Below, one piece after another: positions 44,437 to 54,301 of a stretch of DNA of 64,000 nucleotides. Origin of the DNA: Mycocentrospora acerina (taxonomy: Eukaryota > Ascomycota > Dothideomycetes > Pleosporales); assembly GCA_022701365.1 (NCBI GenBank), contig JAKUHH010000103.1:124001-188000 (forward strand), read 5' to 3'. The translations under genes and the position numbers were made by a program. Each line of letters begins with the position of its first letter. Positions within the stretch are counted from its first letter, which is position 1. The notes below the pieces were generated by a model, which was given only the letters and a program-made list of their open reading frames with translations, was not told the DNA's origin and made no database searches.

Positions 44437-46275
44437 TCAAGGGGCATAGCGAAACCCTTCAACTCCCTCCAAAGCAGGCTTTTTGCCTTCGTCTGCAAGC
44501 TTGTTCATCCGCTTAAAGTGCATCGACATGCAAAGAGTCATTACGGAGTACAAGATCTGCATCGAGATAGTAGCCCACATGCCTGGAAGGTATCGCTAAT
44601 ATTCGTTAGTCCATGTTTCCTTTATCCGCACAATTTAACTCACCGGTGCGTCTGAAGACTTGAAGATGGTGCTTCCTGTGACACCACCCGCTGCTCCAAC
44701 GGATATCATAGCCGCAGCAACGATTGCACGCTTCTGGACCTTGGCAGTCTGATTGTTACCATATGCCAAAGTAGCGGGAATATTTCCTTGAGTACCCTGT
44801 ACAAGAAAGTTAGCGTGTGCCTGTAAATGCTTCGCGTAAAATTCTCACCCATGTAGCGAGGAAGAGCCCGAAATATCTTACACCTGGTAGTCCTCCGTAG
44901 AGGACTATCAGTAGACCAACAATAGCGATAATGGACTGTCCGACGAGAATGGGCCATCTCATACGTATCTTATCCGACAACCAGGAAGTGGCCAGTGACG
45001 CGAAAACAGTAAATATATAAGGCGGTGACTGCAGTAGCTGTGCCTTCACATATGAAAATCCCATTCCTTGACGAAGAATAATAGGTTGAAAAAATGCTAA
45101 AGAATAGACGCTGGATGCACATACGAAGTACTGGATCGAACTACAAAGTATTAATATCCTCCAATGTTCGTGATAGAAATCTTGACTCACTAAACTGCAA
45201 GTTTCCAGTCTAAGAGCATCTTGAACGACTCTTTGATAGTAGCATATTCTGTTTGAACGCTTTTCTTTTCCAACGTGACACGCGTCACAGCGATATGCTT
45301 TTGGCGCTCGGTGAGGAATCGAACCTTCTCAGGAACTGTCGTTGTCAGCATTTTACTACCGGCCGTCCTAGGGTCATAGGCCTCACATTCGACAAGAAAA
45401 AATGGCGCAATGCATCCAGCCGCAATAGTCGCCACACCCTCTATGATAAAAATCCAGCGCCAGCCACTTCGGTACATGCCATCGCCTACGCGGATAAGTG
45501 AAAGTGCGTATGCAAACTATCTCGAGTCAGAAATTTACTTCCTGTATAGCTGTACGGACTCACAATTGGCCCGAAGCCAGATGCCAATAAGGCTGCCATG
45601 TAAAATACCGATACGCGCTTCGCCGTCTCGAACTGTCTGTACCATGACCCGATGATATAGACTGCTCCAGGAAACACTGACAGAATGTTAGCCGCTTGCC
45701 GCCAAACCTCGTCCCTAAAAATTCTTACACCCAGCCTCAAAGACACCTAGGAAAGCACGAAGAATTGTTAGTGTCTTCCAGTCATGCACGAATCCCATTC
45801 CGAGTACACAAGCACCCCAAGCAATGATGAGAAAAGACAACCATAGCCGGGCCCCCAGGCGGCGGATCACGTAGTTTGATGGTAACTCGAACAAGGCATA
45901 ACCTGAAGTTCATCAGCAAATGGTTTCCATCTCCCTCTGGCTTACTTGCCAATGAAGAATACGAGCAGCGCAATGTTGTATCTAGCCCCGACATTGAGCT
46001 GGAGGTCTCGCGCAAGGCCAGCAATGTACGCAGATGAGATATTGGTTCGATCAAGCAGCGATAATCCAAAGACTATGCACAACATAGGGAACACACGCCA
46101 ATCTGCTTTCTCTCTATAGTATGTCAGTCCCACCCCGAAGATTATGAAGGTTGAATATATACACAATCTCACGCTCCTCTTCGAGCGTCCAGTCCTGTTG
46201 AGGGTGAGTATCACTGATTTGGGAGACTGGATAAGTCTTTTCAACGTGCTCTGCTGCCTGTTTTTCCTCGTCCAT
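44437..46275 (-). CDS. MFS transporter of the Dal5/TNA1 anion:cation symporter family
   Basis: Predicted 12-segment plasma-membrane permease of about 497 aa; the family imports allantoate, nicotinate, pantothenate and similar organic anions. Eight exons (minus): 46275-46163, 46113-45950, 45902-45729, 45676-45564, 45516-45191, 45140-44849, 44796-44644 and 44595-44437 (1494 nt). Introns are 47-52 nt. The second intron (45903-45949) has a GC donor, GCAAGT, needed to read FFIG-YALFELPSNYVIRRLG. Motifs: DWRVFPMLCIVFGLSLLDRT, NISSAYIAGLARDL, then EAG-LFPGAVYIIGSWY across intron 3, YRSGWRWIFIIEGV, and near the end NIPATLAYGNNQTAKVQKRA. A perfect 10-bp inverted repeat lies 85-111 bp upstream of the start, with two GATAA sequences nearby. 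It shares strand with the flanking redox genes, so the substrate may belong to that pathway (inference). Confidence 0.92.
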
Positions 46276-46359
46276 ATTGTGTCCGATTTGCAAAGAAATA
46301 CTGCGCGTGCAGAGTGATAAATTGCGGGTTACCCTTTCACAAAGCGATGATAACCCTAC

Positions 46360-46386
46360 AATAAAGGATTGTCACTATCCTTTATT
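46360..46386. promoter_or_regulatory. 10-bp perfect inverted repeat upstream of the Dal5-type transporter
   Basis: AATAAAGGAT, a 7-nt spacer, then ATCCTTTATT. The arms match exactly. It sits 85 bp from the start codon, between GATAA elements at about 46317 and 46348. It could be an operator for a dimeric regulator; this is inference. Confidence 0.5.
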
Positions 46387-47304
46387 CTAGCATTGTATCG
46401 GCACAATTCCGTTCTGCAGGTCGCTTAATGCTGGAGTCATATCGAATGAGGTCAGGCGACTCTTGCCATACCTAGTATAGTCACACTTGGCAATGCACTT
46501 CCCCAGCCGCCAAGCATACGGACTGTGGGGTTGAAAGTCTTGAGTGCCATAAAAAAGACAGAGCTTCCGCCTGATAGGCGTTAGGTATCGGTAAACCTGC
46601 GGATATCGTGTCGATCAGAACGTGTCAGACGCGAGTCCTGATTGACGACTAGTACCAGCTCGTGTTGAGTCTTGAATGTCGACTCGACCCTTGTGTGATG
46701 TGAGAGGGGTTGAAATTACCTGATTGCCGACCAGGAAAATTGTATTCAGAAAATGGATATTGTAGCTGCTTATCGCCTTGTGCATACTGTAGTTGTACGA
46801 GACTCGAGGTTATGGAAAAATGAACTGTAATTGACAATGTCGTCTCTTCAGATTAGATACATATTCACTACAATCACGCAGTCTGTTACTAGGAAAAAGG
46901 TTTCTTACCAATTTTTGTTTCATCATTCTCGTATATACATTCCATTCCAAACATACTATTCTAAAATCACTAGGCCTAGTCCACTCATCTCACCACAACT
47001 CAAATTCTAAGTAGCGAATAGGTCAAACTCTCAGGCGAAAAGAGTCGCAAAAAGTTTTTGTAATCGTGTTTTAAATTTTTAAATTTTTAAATTTCTCATT
47101 GATTTTCTTCGAAAAGAATTAGTCGATGATTTATTCAATCGAGATCCGACCTGTGGTTAGGATCACAACATTGCAATTTGTCGCTCAAGAAACATTTTGA
47201 TTACCAGACAAGGCTAAATCGCACAAGACACAATAGAGAATTAAACTAAGTTGATTCTAATTACGATTGAAAAGGTTTTTAGATGTTATAAGTCCATTTC
47301 TACT
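46387..47304. other. 0.9-kb intergenic
   Basis: Upstream flank of the transporter and 3' flank of the reductase gene. AT-rich, with an 8-bp AAATTTTT tandem repeat near 47070-47095. No gene recognised. Confidence 0.45.
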
Positions 47305-48351
47305 TCAAGACAATGCTGTGGCAGGTAATTCTGCTGGAACATCGTCGTGCGCCACTTTAATGACAACCGCCCCAACGCCAGCACCTTTGTTCCACATCCG
47401 ATGCGCTTCCGGCACTTCTTCAAGCGACCAAGCCTTCCTGATTGGTATAGATATCTCTCCCGTGTGTACCATTGCAAAACAAGCTCTCATCTCTGGCTCA
47501 AATGAAGCCTGATCCCGGTCCACGTAAAAGAAGGTCGTCTTGTGAGGACAGAATGGCACAAGATTTCTCGACAACAACTTTGCAATGTGTGGGACTGGAC
47601 TTCGCGGCTTGCCACCATTCAATGCAATATAGTTCCCCCCGTAGCCAACTAGGTGCCCTCCTTCTGGTGCCAGTATCTTCCAACTCTCGTCCCAAGATTC
47701 AAAGCCTAATGGATCGAAGACGAAGTGTGCGCCACCAATTGTATTCATAGCCATCATCCAATCTTTGTTGTTGTAAGTGAATGGCGATGCACCTGCTTTG
47801 CGAATTGCGGCATGATTGTATTCAGATGCTGTGCCGTAAACCTCAGCGCCTTGTAATCTGCAGAATGTGAGGAGGGCAAAGCCGACTGAACCACTGAGTC
47901 CGTGAATGAACACACGGTGACCCTTGGAAATATGGGCAGTACGATAAGCCATGCCATATGCAGTGGTCCAGTCCAAGACCACAGCAACAGCTTGCTGGAG
48001 GTCTATGTCCTCTGGAACCGGCACGAGATACTTCTCGGGTTGGTTGCACAACTCTGATTGCGCATCGTATTTTGTGAGGCATGCGACTAAACTGCCAAGT
48101 CGAAATTTCGAGCTGTTGGAGCCGTTTTGATGGACGCGGCCTACGAGCGAATAGCCAGGTGTGAAGGGAGCTTTTTTTTGCATGGGATAATCTCCTGTCC
48201 GCATCGAGATGTCCGCACCACCCATCCCAGCGTACAAAACTCGAATCTGAACTTCGTTGGGCGCTGGTGTTGCGATGTCCGTGGCGACAATGGATACATG
48301 AGTTGGATCACCAAAGCTGGAAATCACAGCCTTGCGAATGGTAGTCGACAT
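47305..48351 (-). CDS. MDR-superfamily zeta-crystallin/quinone oxidoreductase-like enzyme
   Basis: Single-exon protein of 348 aa. The N-terminal GroES-like domain has MSTTIRKAVISSFGDPTHV, VLYAGMGGADISMRTGDYP and FTPGYSLVGRV. The NADPH-binding segment is VFIHGLSGSVGFALLTFCRL (AxGxVG-like pattern). No structural-zinc Cys cluster or catalytic zinc Cys is apparent: the GG-ADI region has no Cys, as in NADPH:quinone reductases and enoyl reductases of this superfamily. It probably reduces quinones or activated alkenes; the natural substrate is unknown. It is the third of four minus-strand genes in the FMO-transporter neighbourhood. Its promoter holds paired CGG/CCG inverted repeats. Confidence 0.9.
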   Translation of the reverse strand: MSTTIRKAVISSFGDPTHVSIVATDIATPAPNEVQIRVLYAGMGGADISMRTGDYPMQKKAPFTPGYSLVGRVHQNGSNSSKFRLGSLVACLTKYDAQSELCNQPEKYLVPVPEDIDLQQAVAVVLDWTTAYGMAYRTAHISKGHRVFIHGLSGSVGFALLTFCRLQGAEVYGTASEYNHAAIRKAGASPFTYNNKDWMMAMNTIGGAHFVFDPLGFESWDESWKILAPEGGHLVGYGGNYIALNGGKPRSPVPHIAKLLSRNLVPFCPHKTTFFYVDRDQASFEPEMRACFAMVHTGEISIPIRKAWSLEEVPEAHRMWNKGAGVGAVVIKVAHDDVPAELPATALS

Positions 48352-48809
48352 GTGGAGGTAATTGAACTGCTAAAGGTATTTAGAAACACAGGTTGAGAAT
48401 GAGGGGTAGTATTGCTGAATCTAAGTGCAGATGATGGTTGTCACATCGTCACAACATGTCAGTTTATAAGAACACCTCGCGGGAAGTACGGAGAGATTGT
48501 TCGGCAGTGGCATTTTGCGTTGAAAGCTGCGGAGGAATGGTTGCGTTTCGAACAAGTCAAAATGGATGAAAATCAACCGTCAGCTTAATTGCGCCTCTGT
48601 CAAACAGCTGCTGAGTTGCAGATCCTCCTGTAATCGCGCAAGTGCTTATGGTGATACTATATCGTTGCCCAATCTGGGCAATAAGCCACTTAGGCGCGCT
48701 GCTTCAATGGAGAATTCCTTTGGCATCTTCGTCCTATTTTTGACTCACCTGGAGCTGCGATTGACAACTGTTCCGTTGCGGAGCCATGGTTTGTGTAGGC
48801 TGCGGGGAA

Positions 48810-48870
48810 ACCGGGCACCCGGTCGGCGGGTTATTAGTCCGAGCTGGCTTAGAGTGTGGGGCTACTCCCC
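48810..48870. promoter_or_regulatory. Cluster of GC-rich inverted repeats upstream of the reductase gene
   Basis: ACCGGG-CA-CCCGGT (48810-48823) and GGGG-CTACT-CCCC (48858-48870) stand out in an otherwise AT-richer flank. They lie about 460-520 bp upstream of the reductase start. They could be zinc-cluster factor sites; not tested. Confidence 0.35.
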
Positions 48871-49752
48871 GATACAACACGGCTGGCTCCGTCTCACGAC
48901 TACTAGAACTACATCACCAACACCAACAGCCTTTGCACAGCCAACGGTCCGAACGCTACGCTTGAGCTCGATTAAAATTTGCCTTTTCATGTATCAAACT
49001 ACTGACGCGCCATATTGTTGACATGGTGTAAGATGTTGTCTGAAATTATGTCATATCCTGTTGATCTGTCAACTTCTCCTTGCTTTTCACCATCGCCGTT
49101 CTGAACCTACTTCCCCAACCCCTGCACATCCTTTGTGTCACAATTCCGCCGCGAGCAGGTATACGATCAAACAAAATACCGTCGTCAGGGGAGGTGTTGG
49201 TTCTTCCATATATGCGAACCTCTTTTAATACCAGCTGTCAATTTTCCGACAAAAAGTACCGTCTTACTGGCGTAAGGCGCTTACGCCTAGACCTCGAACG
49301 GGCATTCAAAAAAGGGGTAAACTCGTCACCGCGGACCTTGTGTGGGATCTCGCTAGCGATCACCACTGTCCCAGTTAACTATGTGGTCGAAGAGTCGTAT
49401 TTTGGAATACCCTTGCTCGCAGTGGCACAATCCAGTAGGCCTTTTTGCCTTTTGTATCGTTCTTTGAGTTATTTCATCGATCTACAGACCGTGCAGCATT
49501 TCGGGTCGATCATGGCTTGCATTTGGGCGGGAGATCTGGCGGGAGATCCGCACACCATCTAAACGCCATAGATCTACCAAAGTGATACGTAGACGCGAAG
49601 GAAAACAGGCTCATTGAAGTAGCAAGATGCAGTCATGGGAATTGATGCGGACAGACAGATATTGACATTAATGGTATGTAAGAAAAAATTTGTTTGTGAC
49701 CTGCCTTTTTACCCTCAGCTCTGAGTACAATATTTACACATCTATCGAGATC
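48871..49752. other. 0.9-kb intergenic
   Basis: One 160-codon plus frame (49080-49562) lacks motifs, shows no good start context and ends without a clear 3' signal; I do not call it. It contains the inverted repeat GGCGTAAG-GCG-CTTACGCC at 49269-49287. Confidence 0.4.
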
Positions 49753-51501
49753 CTACTTGAAGTACCTGAACATCGCCGTCCAGCCACATGATCTCCTTTT
49801 TGAGCTAGTCCCCTTCGGTGCCACGCGCGAAGAAGCGTCGTTCTCCTGACAAGTCGTCGTACTTTCGGCGCCCATGGTATCCACTGTGCCACTTTTCATC
49901 ACCGGAGGTGGGATCGTAATGAAGATTGGACTCTGAATCTTCTCTTTTTCCATCCCGTTTGGTGATGACGCTTGGATTGTCAGGTTCGATGGCCACCCGT
50001 AGCTGCGCTCAACCAGATTTTCCTCAAGAAATCTTGCAATGATTTCAACATCCTTTAGTGTACTCATTGCTCCGAAAGTCACTCTGACCATACCAAACAA
50101 CACTCCGTCCTGTACATCTTGCGCCTGATTGCATCGAAAGCCCGAGCCGAATGCTTTTTGTATTCCTGCCGCGCTTATACCTAGCGCGCATGCCATCCCA
50201 GCAGGGTTACAGAGACCGCCAGTGCGCACGTGGATACCATGTGCCCTTAGCGTTGCTCCAACATGCGACCCACTTATCCATGCGCCGCTACCATCCCGGA
50301 TGTTGAAAGCAATTGTTGCTCCCTGCGTATTCGAGTCGCCGTAATTCGATTTAGACGCTTTGTACATATGACAAACAGGGGACCCATTTGCATGTTTTAG
50401 ACGGGTCAGTCTTTCGTACAACAACTTTGCCAGCCACCCGGTATGGTCTGAGACACTCTGGAGCCCACCAAACAGTTCCCGATGCGTTTCGATCGCACAA
50501 CTTAAGGCAAGTATACTACGAATAGCGATAGTCCCATCTTCCCATCGCGCATGAATACTGGCTTCTTTCCGAGCAACCCAAGGATCTCCGATGCAAGTGA
50601 TCATCTCCGTGGTCCCGCCGCCGAAATACTTCCTATAGTCCAAGGCGTGCGCGGAAGCTTTGCGAACAATCAGAGCACCCAAATCAGGAAACCCAAATAT
50701 CTTGTAAAAAGATAATGAGATAAAGTCGGGGGCGGCAAGATGATTACTAAGGTCCAACGGGCTTGTCGAGACCAGAGCAGCCACATCGAGCAGTGTATAT
50801 GTGGATGTATGGTGAGTAGAAGTTCGGATATGAGCTGGCCAGTATAGCGGTAATCGCTGACCGTTCATATTCGACTGCGCAGGGTATGCGAACAAAACTG
50901 GTCTTTCGCTCGCCTTTCCTTGGATAGACTGGGCACCCCCATCCAACCAAAAACTTGTTTCTTCGTCAGAAGCAAGACAATGGCTTTGGTGTGCGACTTC
51001 ACGAACTCCTACCAGACTGGTGTGGCAGTTTCGATGGTAGTAGTAGTCGAAACTCTTTTCATTCCCCGAAAATCCCTCCATTACTAGTTTGATAGCCGCG
51101 GTAGCATTTGCCGTAAAGACTACGTCAAAGTGTTCTGGATCAGCATTGAATAGCTTCAGCACCTTCCTTCTGGTCTTCTCAACAATGATAGCAGATATGC
51201 TAGGGTTTTCTGCATCAGAATGGGGATTTGCTAAGAGATTGGACTGCATTTCTTGGGTAAAAGACTGCAACAGGGACTTGCTAGCCAGAGTGGTACCACC
51301 GTGGTCAAGGTAGGTGATTCCTGGCACAGTCAGTTGCAGAAAGCTACCAATTGGATTGGAAGGCTCACCTTTCAGCATCGGAAACTCCTCTTCTCGAATA
51401 CTTTCGATGTAGTCATTATAAGCGAGCTTCCGTTGCTCCAGAGTTAGACGTGGAGGTTTCTCCATAGTGGTCAGCCATTGGCGAATGAGATGCATCATCA
51501 A
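49753..51501 (-). CDS. PLP-dependent NifS/MOCOS-like protein without MOSC domain
   Basis: Single-exon protein of 582 aa (570 if the in-frame ATG at 51465, in a better context, is used). It belongs to fold-type I aminotransferase class V and most resembles the N-terminal cysteine-desulfurase-like domain of molybdenum cofactor sulfurases. Evidence: ITYLDHGGTTLASKSLL, VVFTANATAAIKLVMEGF, SFYKIFGFPDLGALIVRK with the presumed PLP-binding lysine in FYKIFG, and HVRTGGLCNPAGMACAL, which retains a conserved Cys. True MOCOS proteins continue with about 300 residues of MOSC. Here the last 70 residues are low-complexity Ser/Thr/Pro, so it is a stand-alone desulfurase-like enzyme. It may mobilise sulfur, or carry out another PLP reaction on a sulfur amino acid (inference). 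It is the fourth minus-strand gene of the FMO-transporter-reductase run. Confidence 0.88.
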   Translation of the reverse strand: MMMHLIRQWLTTMEKPPRLTLEQRKLAYNDYIESIREEEFPMLKGEPSNPIGSFLQLTVPGITYLDHGGTTLASKSLLQSFTQEMQSNLLANPHSDAENPSISAIIVEKTRRKVLKLFNADPEHFDVVFTANATAAIKLVMEGFSGNEKSFDYYYHRNCHTSLVGVREVAHQSHCLASDEETSFWLDGGAQSIQGKASERPVLFAYPAQSNMNGQRLPLYWPAHIRTSTHHTSTYTLLDVAALVSTSPLDLSNHLAAPDFISLSFYKIFGFPDLGALIVRKASAHALDYRKYFGGGTTEMITCIGDPWVARKEASIHARWEDGTIAIRSILALSCAIETHRELFGGLQSVSDHTGWLAKLLYERLTRLKHANGSPVCHMYKASKSNYGDSNTQGATIAFNIRDGSGAWISGSHVGATLRAHGIHVRTGGLCNPAGMACALGISAAGIQKAFGSGFRCNQAQDVQDGVLFGMVRVTFGAMSTLKDVEIIARFLEENLVERSYGWPSNLTIQASSPNGMEKEKIQSPIFITIPPPVMKSGTVDTMGAESTTTCQENDASSRVAPKGTSSKRRSCGWTAMFRYFK

Positions 51502-54301
51502 GAACCGTGACAGATGGTTGACGTGTTGAAAGAGTGCAAGATACTTTATCGTTAAGAAAGCCGCACGATAATGAATTTATATGTTCTCTGTCGAGCATCG
51601 CCGTTCAACATCAATATTTCTTTTCGTCAGGAGATATTGGAATCCACTGAATTCTCCTCTTAGAGTGCTTCTTTGTAGATTGTTTACTCGGGCCAGTTAG
51701 GAATGCTTTTCTCATCCGGTTCTGCAGAAGACGTGCTTGTGCACATAAGTACTGACAATATGGCCCTTGCATCTTTCATCAACTTCATGGTGTCCATGTA
51801 AGGGTAAACGAGTGCTTACGTAGTATGTTTTTGTTCTGATTCACACAGATAATCCAACCTATACACACAATCAATACTCTCTTTTGGAATAGTTTCCCAG
51901 TACCGGTCGTGAGGATGTGTCGTAGTAAGCGGGAGATACGATACGAAACGTCTAAACGGGAGACATTAACGGAAGCTTGGGCCAGTCATTGACAGAACCT
52001 CCGGGAGAAAAGTGAGTAGAAGGGTCGAAAAGAGCAAATAATTTCGTATGGAACAAATAAACACGGTCCTGAATATTTCAAAGTATTCGTTCCACTAGGG
52101 CCGCTAAGTCGGGGATGAGGGCAGACTCGCCTACTCTTCTACATCTCGCTCATCAGTTCCAAGTTTGATCTATGCTTACGCCTGGATCTACGCCTGTCGT
52201 TCTTCTCGCCCCGATGAAGAATGCTGACCATGCATAACTGAGTCCAAATCGGTCGCGCACTTTTTCTGACGCGCCTTAATGACCTCACAAGACTAACAGG
52301 GTTCAAAAACAATCTGCTTCGGTTACGAATACTATCCAAATTGGGTGTGTACGTTAATTTTGTGATTGCCTACATGATGCATGCATGATGGACCAACCAC
52401 TTCTAGCTAGTGAACGCATTACAAGATTCGAAGTAAGCTCTTCGATGTGTCTGATAACTAGTATTTCTTGTGACTGCTCTCTCGACATATCGACTATGAG
52501 ACGATTTGCACAGATTTGTGTTCGGAGATAGCCCCGCAGAGACTCCGCAAAAAGCAAGAGACGCGAACAAGCACACCTATTCCTTGGAGTTAAGGCGAGT
52601 GTATCAAGTATCAGCGTTACTGAAAGTCCTACGATCACTCAGTCCTGGCTCACGCGTTCACATTCTAGCGAGCGTCGATGTCGGGAACCCAATAAAAAAT
52701 AATGCCATACATGCATGCACTTGCTATGTGTGTGTGGGTGCAGGAGCTGCCTTAATAGGTCGGAACCCATTCCCTCATCCTGAAAATCAATGCACACTAT
52801 GGAAGGAGCAATGTGGCGGAGTGCGATTGCACCTTACTATGCACGTTTTTAGAAGACCCAACCTACGCCACGTGCTCACATTGCCGCTCAGTCTTACATA
52901 GCTGCTTCGCATTATTTAATGGAATGGGAGAGCCAATGTAAAGCAGGACATGAACTGACTCTGCAATCGCCGACTTCTTGTAGCCGTATCGTGAGAAAGC
53001 GCTACTTTCAGTTTTCAAATCTCGCATAGGTCTGGGATCGGATTTTCCACGCCGTTTTAGGTATACAGTCCGCGTAATACGAATAACGCTCCCAACTTGA
53101 GCTGATAGCAAGGGTACGAGATGTGGTAGTCGCTGACAGCAGCTTTGAACCGCTAACGTCGTTTGTGGCGCAGGGATGCAAGGCTGATTCGTATATCAGA
53201 TTGTGCCCCACATGGTATGTGTAAGAATTCGACACGTCACACAGCGGCGACCTTGTGTTAGGGACCAGTGTGGTCAGAGGAACCGCGGACCGTTCCGCAT
53301 ACAGCTTGTAAAGGGTGTGTTTATTTCTTGGAGCTCAGCTTGTTGTATGGCCACGCGGATGTGTTCAAAACGACGTATGGTCACTTGTACGCAGGAGATC
53401 AGAAAGAATACCAGCGAAGTGAGAAACAATCTCAAACGTGTGAAATAAAGGAAATATGTGATACATTATAGTGCCCTGTTTTCTTGTTCTATAGTCAGGT
53501 TCAAGCTTTCATCCCATGGAGTAGTTGTATAGTCAAAGCCTTTCTGGCGTGAAAGCAGGAGTTTGCCTTCCTGCAGAAATAATGGCATTTCTCTACGGAG
53601 AGGAGCGCTCTCATGCGCTAGGGATGCTTTCCATGCGCCGCAAAGTATTTACATGAAGGTAAAGGCTGATATGAAGCTAATTTGTCGGGTATAGCTACCG
53701 TATTTTCCATTAATTTGTAATACCTTCAACTCAAATACGATATGCCTTATTTTGGCCAATGTGCCGAACCGATGTTTCGCTGGAGAGGCTTCGTACATTA
53801 AAATAGTCGCTCTACTATCATTCACATGAAGTGGAATGCCAAAGAAAAAACGAGGTGTTGGATGCTAGATCAATTGAAGTTTAGTCATGCACATTGCACT
53901 CAGCAAACGAGGCATATATGCGACCGTAGACGAAGTGCCGGAAGCACGAGGCAAGCGGCATTGAAGCAGCTAAAGATTCGAGATAAAACTTTGACATGCT
54001 CTATGCGAGCGACGTTGGAAAAGGCCCTTACACATTCCAACCTCTCTACACGTGACAAATTATGGATATAAACACATTAAAACACATAAACCCACGTGGT
54101 ATCCACAATTCCAAAGTAAACATTGTTCTAATCGATGTGGAACTTTCGAGCAACTGAAAAAGACTTCAAAGAATAGTGAATTTGCTTTCTAGATGTGACA
54201 TGACAATTGCAAGGTGATTGGAGATGAGAAATAGAGATAAAATAAGAACATGTATTAGATTTTGAGGTTAGCTATCTACTAATCGGTCGCTGATGTCTAA
54301 C
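51502..54301. other. 2.8-kb gene-poor intergenic
   Basis: No frame with family motifs. Frames such as 52506-52901 and 53826-54071 lack start context and composition bias. It contains the promoter of the MOCOS-like gene at its left end and the 3' flank of DPP IV at its right end. Confidence 0.45.

Noticed and set aside
45290..45325. Sequence resembling a tRNA B-box (GGTTCGATTCC-like) on the minus strand
   Set aside because: It lies inside exon 5 of the Dal5-type permease (KVRFLTERQKH), with no A-box or acceptor stem nearby.
49080..49562. 160-codon plus-strand frame between the reductase and MOCOS-like genes
   Set aside because: No recognisable motif and atypical composition; probably chance.
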